Assembly (NCBI GenBank): GCA_002423105.1
Contig: DIUT01000051.1
Location: forward strand, 1-64,000
Source of the DNA: Geobacter sp. UBA6151
GTDB taxonomy: Bacteria > Desulfobacterota > Desulfuromonadia > Geobacterales > Pseudopelobacteraceae
DNA: 64,000 nt
Reading direction: 5' to 3'
In this document: positions 59,884-64,000 of the stretch, in pieces
How the letters are laid out: each line of letters begins with the position of its first letter
Position numbering within the stretch: position 1 is the stretch's first letter
Notes under the pieces: generated by a model
Told to the model about the DNA's origin: nothing
Databases searched by the model: none
What the model saw: the letters and a program-made list of their open reading frames with translations, nothing else
Program-made: the position numbers and the translations under genes

Positions 59884-62039
59884 GCCGCCAAGCGCTTGTC
59901 GTTGCGGTAGCCGGCAACCCCAATGCCGGCAAATCGACCCTGATCAACGCTATTGCCGGCAGTCGCCTGCACGTAGGCAACTGGCCCGGTGTTACCGTGG
60001 AAAAGAAGGAAGCGCTCCTCACACATCAGGGGCAGCAGATCCGCCTGGTGGATCTGCCCGGCTGCTATTCCCTTTCGCCCTACAGCCAGGAAGAGATCAT
60101 CACCCGCGATTATCTGGTCAAGGAAAAGCCTGACCTGATTATCAACGTTGTTGACGCCACAAACCTGGAACGGAACCTGTATCTGACCATCCAGCTCCTT
60201 GAGCTGGGCATCCCCATGATAATGGCCCTCAATATCCATGACGAAGCCGAGGCCAAGGGCTTCCGCATAGACATCTGCACCATGCAGGAGACCCTGGGCA
60301 TCACGGTCATTCCCACGTCGGCGACGCGCCGTACCGGACTGGATGACCTACTGAACAGCGTTGTCGCCACCGGCGGCGACCGCTTAGGTCATCGCCCGAG
60401 GATATTGCCCTACGGCGAGGATATCGAAGCAGCGCTGACCGCTTATGAACACTCGCTACGCAAAGAACATCCTGCCCTGCTTGAACAGTATCCTTCACGC
60501 TGGCTGCTGCTGAAACTGCTGGAAAATGACCAAGTCGTACTGAAGGAACATAATCTGACCGACTTTACGCCGTCTGATCAGACAGCGCTGCATCATCTGC
60601 GCACGGCACACGGCGACGATATTGAAGGCCTGCTGGCCGACGTGCGCTACGCCCTGTCCACCGGTCTCTGCCGCGAGGCACTTACCAGACCGGAAAAGCG
60701 CAACATTGAGATGACCGAGCGGATCGACCGGATCGTCCTGAACCGCTTCCTGGGCATCCCGATCTTCATGGCCGCCATGTGGTTTCTGTTCAAACTGACC
60801 TTCGACCTTTCCTCGCCCTTCGGCGACTGGATCGACACAATGGCCAACGGCCCATTCAAACGCTGGACCGCCGCCATCCTGGGCAGTATCAACGCTCCGG
60901 ACTGGACCGTCTCGCTGGTCAATGACGGGGTCATCGCCGGGGTCGGCTCGGTGCTGGTCTTCGTACCGGTCATTTTTGCCATGATGTTCTTCATCACCTT
61001 CCTGGAAGGCAGCGGCTACATGGCGCGCGCCGCCTTTGTGATGGACCGGGCCATGCATGCCATCGGCCTGCACGGCAAGTCGTTCATCCCGATGCTGTTG
61101 GGCTTCGGTTGCAACGTTCCCGGCATTTATGCCACCCGCACCCTGGAGAATCCCAAGGACAAAATACTGACCGCCCTGCTGATCCCGCTCATGTCATGCG
61201 GCGCACGGCTGCCGGTATACGTGCTGTTCGTTGGCATCTTCTTTCCGGACAACTCCGGCACCGTGATCTGGGTTCTCTACATCCTGGGCATCCTGCTTGC
61301 GGTCCTGATGGGCTTCATCTTTAAAAAGACCCTTTTCAAAGGTGAAGCGCCCATGTTCATCATGGAACTGCCCCCCTACCGCATGCCCTCTTTCACCAGC
61401 CTTTGCCTGCACACCTGGGAAAAGGGCAAGCACTTCCTGATCAAGGCCGGTACCTACATCTTTGCCGTTTCGGTGCTGGTCTGGTTCATGCTCAACCTGC
61501 CCTGGGGCGTTGAACACAAGCGCGATTCGTACCTGGGCAAGGCGGGCAGCGCCATTGCACCGGTCTTTCAGCCACTGGGCTTCGGCACCTGGGAGGCCGC
61601 ATCCTCACTGATCACCGGCGTCATCGCCAAGGAGATCGTGGTGGGCACCATGGGTGAAATCTACGCGCCGAAGGAAGAAGAGAAGAAGGAAGAAACGCCG
61701 ACCCTGGGCGAAGATCTGAAGGAAATCGTAGTTTCTTTCGGCGGCGCAACAAAAACCGCGGTCAGCACCCTGCTCTACCTGCCGGTTGAGGAAGAACCGG
61801 AAGAGGACCAATCTGCCTTGAAACAGGCAATCAAGAGCCAGTTCACGCCGCTCACCTCCTTCGCCTTCATGGCCTTTGTTCTGCTCTACATGCCCTGCGT
61901 GGTGGTAGGCGCAGCCATGCGCCAGGAGTTCGGCACCTGGAAATGGGCCGGTGTGGCCTTTGCCTACTCAACTATTCTGGCCTGGACCGTGGCGCTTCTG
62001 ATCTATCAGGGAGGAAGGCTGCTGGGCCTGGGAGGCTGA
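59880..62039 (+). CDS. feoB: Ferrous iron transporter FeoB
   Basis: 719 residues. N-terminal G domain: G1 GNPNAGKST, G3 DLPGCY, G4 NIHD. Membrane region from about residue 285 with the two Gate motifs, including FGCNVPGIYATRTLEN and LMSCGARLPVYVLF (metal-path Cys). Acidic Glu-rich cytoplasmic loop EEEKKEETPTLGED. It imports Fe(II) across the inner membrane. Coupled to two feoA genes and a Cys-rich partner gene one base downstream. Confidence 0.97.
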   Translation: MSRQALVVAVAGNPNAGKSTLINAIAGSRLHVGNWPGVTVEKKEALLTHQGQQIRLVDLPGCYSLSPYSQEEIITRDYLVKEKPDLIINVVDATNLERNLYLTIQLLELGIPMIMALNIHDEAEAKGFRIDICTMQETLGITVIPTSATRRTGLDDLLNSVVATGGDRLGHRPRILPYGEDIEAALTAYEHSLRKEHPALLEQYPSRWLLLKLLENDQVVLKEHNLTDFTPSDQTALHHLRTAHGDDIEGLLADVRYALSTGLCREALTRPEKRNIEMTERIDRIVLNRFLGIPIFMAAMWFLFKLTFDLSSPFGDWIDTMANGPFKRWTAAILGSINAPDWTVSLVNDGVIAGVGSVLVFVPVIFAMMFFITFLEGSGYMARAAFVMDRAMHAIGLHGKSFIPMLLGFGCNVPGIYATRTLENPKDKILTALLIPLMSCGARLPVYVLFVGIFFPDNSGTVIWVLYILGILLAVLMGFIFKKTLFKGEAPMFIMELPPYRMPSFTSLCLHTWEKGKHFLIKAGTYIFAVSVLVWFMLNLPWGVEHKRDSYLGKAGSAIAPVFQPLGFGTWEAASSLITGVIAKEIVVGTMGEIYAPKEEEKKEETPTLGEDLKEIVVSFGGATKTAVSTLLYLPVEEEPEEDQSALKQAIKSQFTPLTSFAFMAFVLLYMPCVVVGAAMRQEFGTWKWAGVAFAYSTILAWTVALLIYQGGRLLGLGG

Positions 62040-62040
62040 C

Positions 62041-62178
62041 ATGGAATTTTTCGAAATCATGCTGATGGCTGCAATCGCCGGAGGAGCCGTATGGCTCCTC
62101 TACCACTCCCTCTGGAAGAAAAAGGGCTGCTGCGGGGATTCGGGCTGTGGCGGATGCGACGATCCAAAGCGACACTGA
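62041..62178 (+). CDS. FeoB-associated Cys-rich membrane protein
   Basis: 45 residues: one membrane segment (EIMLMAAIAGGAVWLLYHSL) followed by KKKGCCGDSGCGGCDD. This matches the small FeoB-associated Cys-rich proteins, possibly FeoC-like in role. It starts one base after the feoB stop. Confidence 0.85.
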   Translation: MEFFEIMLMAAIAGGAVWLLYHSLWKKKGCCGDSGCGGCDDPKRH

Positions 62179-62235
62179 CCCGCTTGGGACGCACACCCAA
62201 AATTGACATTATCATATTGCTGGTTTGTTGGCAGT

Positions 62236-62269
62236 GCGTGTAGCCAGCCACGTCCATGACGCAGCCAGC
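62236..62269. repeat. Short intergenic repeat, copy B
   Basis: Imperfect copy of 58431-58460, sharing GTAGCCAGC and ACGCAGCCAGC. It lies between the Cys-rich gene and the first PGR-motif gene. Confidence 0.5.
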
Positions 62270-62343
62270 AAGAATTATCCTGACAGGATGTTTTGCTGCG
62301 CTGCGTTTTTTATTCAACATTCCGGTTTACGGGAGGCAACGAC

Positions 62344-62793
62344 ATGATCATCACCAGCACAATTCCGGGACGTATTCGCATTCGCGACCAACGGCTGACC
62401 AGTACCGGACAGGCAGAGCAGATTCGCACCGACCTGCTGACCATGCATGGCGTACATGACGTAACCATTGCTTCGCGCACCGGCAGCCTGCTGATCATCT
62501 ACACCGCTGCAACAGAAACCATGCAGCAGATACTGGCGTTCCTCACGACCGTCTTCGGCAACGCAGAGGACAGCCACATTCCCGGCGCCTGCCACTGTTC
62601 AAAACTGTTTTCGCCAACTGCCCGCCTGCACAAGAATGCGGTCAATCTGGGCATGATTATCTCGCTACTGACCAGTCTGATCGGCATCGTCCTTGGCGCG
62701 GAGACACTGCATATCGCAGCAGGAGTCCTCTTTCTGGCCACCCTCAGCGTGCATCTTTTTGAAAGACGGCGCGCGATACTGATCACGGAGTAA
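62344..62793 (+). CDS. HMA_2-like membrane protein with PGRIR motif, ferrosome-type
   Basis: 149 residues from MIITSTIPGRIRIRDQ (GGGAGG site). The N-terminal ~80 form a ferredoxin-like heavy-metal-associated fold without CxxC, carrying PGRIR near the start and VTIASRTGSLLIIY later. One or two membrane helices follow (LGMIISLLTSLIGIVLG, HIAAGVLFLATLSVHL). Such PGR-motif proteins accompany P1B-6-type ATPases in ferrosome loci (recalled, not searched). It is followed after five bases by a related gene. Confidence 0.65.
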   Translation: MIITSTIPGRIRIRDQRLTSTGQAEQIRTDLLTMHGVHDVTIASRTGSLLIIYTAATETMQQILAFLTTVFGNAEDSHIPGACHCSKLFSPTARLHKNAVNLGMIISLLTSLIGIVLGAETLHIAAGVLFLATLSVHLFERRRAILITE

Positions 62794-62798
62794 CGATA

Positions 62799-63179
62799 AT
62801 GGCTCCCTTAAGCATCCTGCCCGGGCGGGTGCGTTATGCCGACAGCAGGCTGATCGGCAACGAATCCCTGGCCTGTCATCTGGAAAGTAGAATCTGCCAA
62901 TTGCCCGGGATACGGCTGGTCTCCGCCAGCCACCGCACCGGCAGAGTACTGGTGGAATTCAATGAATGCCATGTCAGCCGTGACGACCTTGCGCAACGCA
63001 TCAACAGTATGCTCAGCGACGCGCAGCCATTGCAGGTGGACACCGGCGCTCTTTGCACGCCCGTCGCTCGGGGCAAACATTCGCCGTTCGCGCCTGGCCG
63101 CATTCTTGCCGACATGGCACTGCACCTGATTCTGCCTGCACCGTTTGACCTGCTGTTGCCTGCGCTACGTCGCAGTTAG
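62799..63179 (+). CDS. Second HMA_2-like protein with PGRVR motif
   Basis: 126 residues, MAPLSILPGRVRYADSRL. The same ferredoxin-like domain as its neighbour (LPGIRLVSASHRTGRVLVEF), then a hydrophobic C-terminus (ILADMALHLILPAPFDLLLPAL). No metal-binding CxxC. Probably a paralogue of the preceding gene with a structural or membrane-associating role in the iron compartment (inference). Confidence 0.62.
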   Translation: MAPLSILPGRVRYADSRLIGNESLACHLESRICQLPGIRLVSASHRTGRVLVEFNECHVSRDDLAQRINSMLSDAQPLQVDTGALCTPVARGKHSPFAPGRILADMALHLILPAPFDLLLPALRRS

Positions 63180-63225
63180 CAAATAGCCGGAACGAATAGC
63201 AACACCACCACAAGGAGGGATAGCC

Positions 63226-63648
63226 ATGGAACACCATGAAGACACGGCGGCAAAAACGGAAGACTACAATTACGGAAGCGGAAAACAAGAGAGAAAAGGA
63301 TTCGACGGTCTCCATGTGGGCAAAAAAGATCTCTGGATGCTGGCCGGCGGCGCACTGGGGGCGCTTGCTTTCCTGGGCTTAAGCAAGGCTTCACAGAAAG
63401 TGCGTCCGGCTGCAGTCGGCGTTGTCAAGGAAGGATATGCCTTCAAGGAATGGGTGGCCGGCAAAGCTGAAAAGATCAAGGAAAATGTCGAGGATATCGT
63501 GGCCGAAGGGGTGCACCAGTACCAGGAAGACCTGAGCGCATCAGCTGATACGGTCCAGCGGGAAAAGACCATTCTTGAAAAGATTGAAAAAGTGGTTGAG
63601 GAAAAACTGGCCCGGATGAAGTCGAACACAGGGGAGGAATCGGCATGA
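63226..63648 (+). CDS. Membrane-anchored helical protein of the PGR cluster
   Basis: 140 residues. One Gly/Ala-rich hydrophobic helix (DLWMLAGGALGALAFLGLSKA, about 35-55) and a long charged coiled-coil-like C-terminus (VAGKAEKIKENVEDIVAEGV ... EKIEKVVEEKLARM). No family recognised with certainty; similar to YtxH-type or DUF5132-like proteins. Strong AAGGAGG site. Overlaps the next gene by four bases. Gly-rich membrane helices recall proteins that shape membranes or bind organelles. Confidence 0.6.
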   Translation: MEHHEDTAAKTEDYNYGSGKQERKGFDGLHVGKKDLWMLAGGALGALAFLGLSKASQKVRPAAVGVVKEGYAFKEWVAGKAEKIKENVEDIVAEGVHQYQEDLSASADTVQREKTILEKIEKVVEEKLARMKSNTGEESA

Positions 63649-63848
63649 ACAGCACCACGAACACAAAACGCAACACCATGAAGTACCTTGGCCACGCCCT
63701 GAAACTTACCCTTGGTGCAGGAGCGGCTCTTGGCGGTTCCTATCTGGTCAGCCGCATCAAGGAAAAACACGATACCGAAACCAGCATGAGCCGACTGGAG
63801 CAGATGGTGGAAGAACTGTTGGCAACCTGCGGAAGCGACAAGAAATAA
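63645..63848 (+). CDS. Small hydrophobic-helix protein of the PGR cluster
   Basis: 67 residues: a Gly/Ala-rich helix (HALKLTLGAGAALGGSYLVSR) then a charged helix (RLEQMVEELLATCGSDKK). It overlaps the upstream gene (ATGA) and shares its last base with the next start (TAATG), so it belongs to the same transcript. Function unknown. Confidence 0.58.
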   Translation: MNSTTNTKRNTMKYLGHALKLTLGAGAALGGSYLVSRIKEKHDTETSMSRLEQMVEELLATCGSDKK

Positions 63849-64000
63849 TGGAGTACGTTATTCTTCATCGGACACCGGGACGGATCAGGCTTTGTCTGAA
63901 CGTCCCCCGGTTTCCGGCCGTTGACACGGAACAGGTTGAGAACCATTTCCATGACCTTTCCGGCGTGGCAAAGGTCGCTTTTACACCACGCACCGGCAGC
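63848..64000 (+). CDS. Start of a further PGRIR-motif protein, possibly the P-type ATPase (cut by window edge)
   Basis: 51 codons visible: MEYVILHRTPGRIRLCLN then a ferredoxin-like fold ending FTPRTGS. It is the same N-terminal domain as at 62344 and 62799. In related loci this domain begins a heavy-metal P-type ATPase, but the ATPase part would lie outside the window, so the identity is open. Confidence 0.6.
   Translation, partial: MEYVILHRTPGRIRLCLNVPRFPAVDTEQVENHFHDLSGVAKVAFTPRTGS

Overview
The window reads as a chromosomal segment of an anaerobic deltaproteobacterium of the Desulfuromonadales (Geobacter / Pelobacter / Trichlorobacter type). This is inferred from gene content, with no database search: a three-subunit fumarate reductase/succinate dehydrogenase with a single cytochrome b subunit, a hopanoid operon with hpnH, a diheme cytochrome c peroxidase, rubrerythrin, and a FeoA-FeoA-FeoB cluster. 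Genes are densely packed, with many ATGA, GTGA and TGATG overlaps. I saw no rRNA, tRNA, CRISPR array or intact insertion sequence.

Layout. (1) 1-850: a VapBC-type toxin-antitoxin pair on the minus strand, with a 29-bp piece of the toxin gene repeated at the left edge. (2) 854-16576, minus strand: a long collinear operon resembling aryl polyene (APE) clusters. It has a polysaccharide deacetylase, GT2, SPASM radical SAM, LpxL-type acyltransferase, ACP, two radical SAM proteins with cobalamin-binding-type N-terminal regions, an MCAT-like protein, thioesterase, ketoreductase, a complete ketosynthase, a His-less ketosynthase, a degenerate dehydratase, LolA-like and LolB-like proteins, an MMPL exporter and a small amphipathic repeat protein. 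It probably makes and exports a polyene or polyketide-type lipid of unknown structure. (3) 16608-20877: an orphan Cas6-like protein and frdCAB. (4) 21285-29284: tgt, a set of signalling proteins (one a receiver without its phospho-acceptor Asp), a DAC-like protein, a split glutamine-dependent NAD synthetase and YraN. (5) 29444-31341: an LsrF-like aldolase and a zinc alcohol dehydrogenase. (6) 31588-38092: yhbY, then the hopanoid genes shc, hpnA, dxs, hpnH.

(7) 38295-45800 is an accessory island: HicAB, a remnant of a type I restriction specificity gene, a 1168-residue SIR2-domain protein and a 936-residue helicase with a C-terminal nuclease-like domain. The last two form a candidate two-gene defence system. 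(8) 45814-54837: sucA standing alone, a TolC-type channel, a GspE-N/CheX protein with its receiver, a parvulin, rubrerythrin, a ferritin-like protein and cytochrome c peroxidase.

(9) 54916-64000 is an oxidative-stress and iron region: catalase, divergent PerR/Fur, a DUF3793-type protein, a DUF2325-type protein, HemP, an outer-membrane protein, two FeoA, FeoB, a Cys-rich FeoB partner, then small proteins with PGR(I/V)R motifs alternating with small hydrophobic/helical proteins, and the start of another such protein cut by the window edge. From recall of published ferrosome (fez) clusters, this last part looks like a ferrosome-type iron-storage organelle locus coupled to ferrous iron uptake.

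Several families of dispersed palindromic repeats lie between genes, and two of them lie inside the start regions of the adjacent LolB-like and LolA-like genes.
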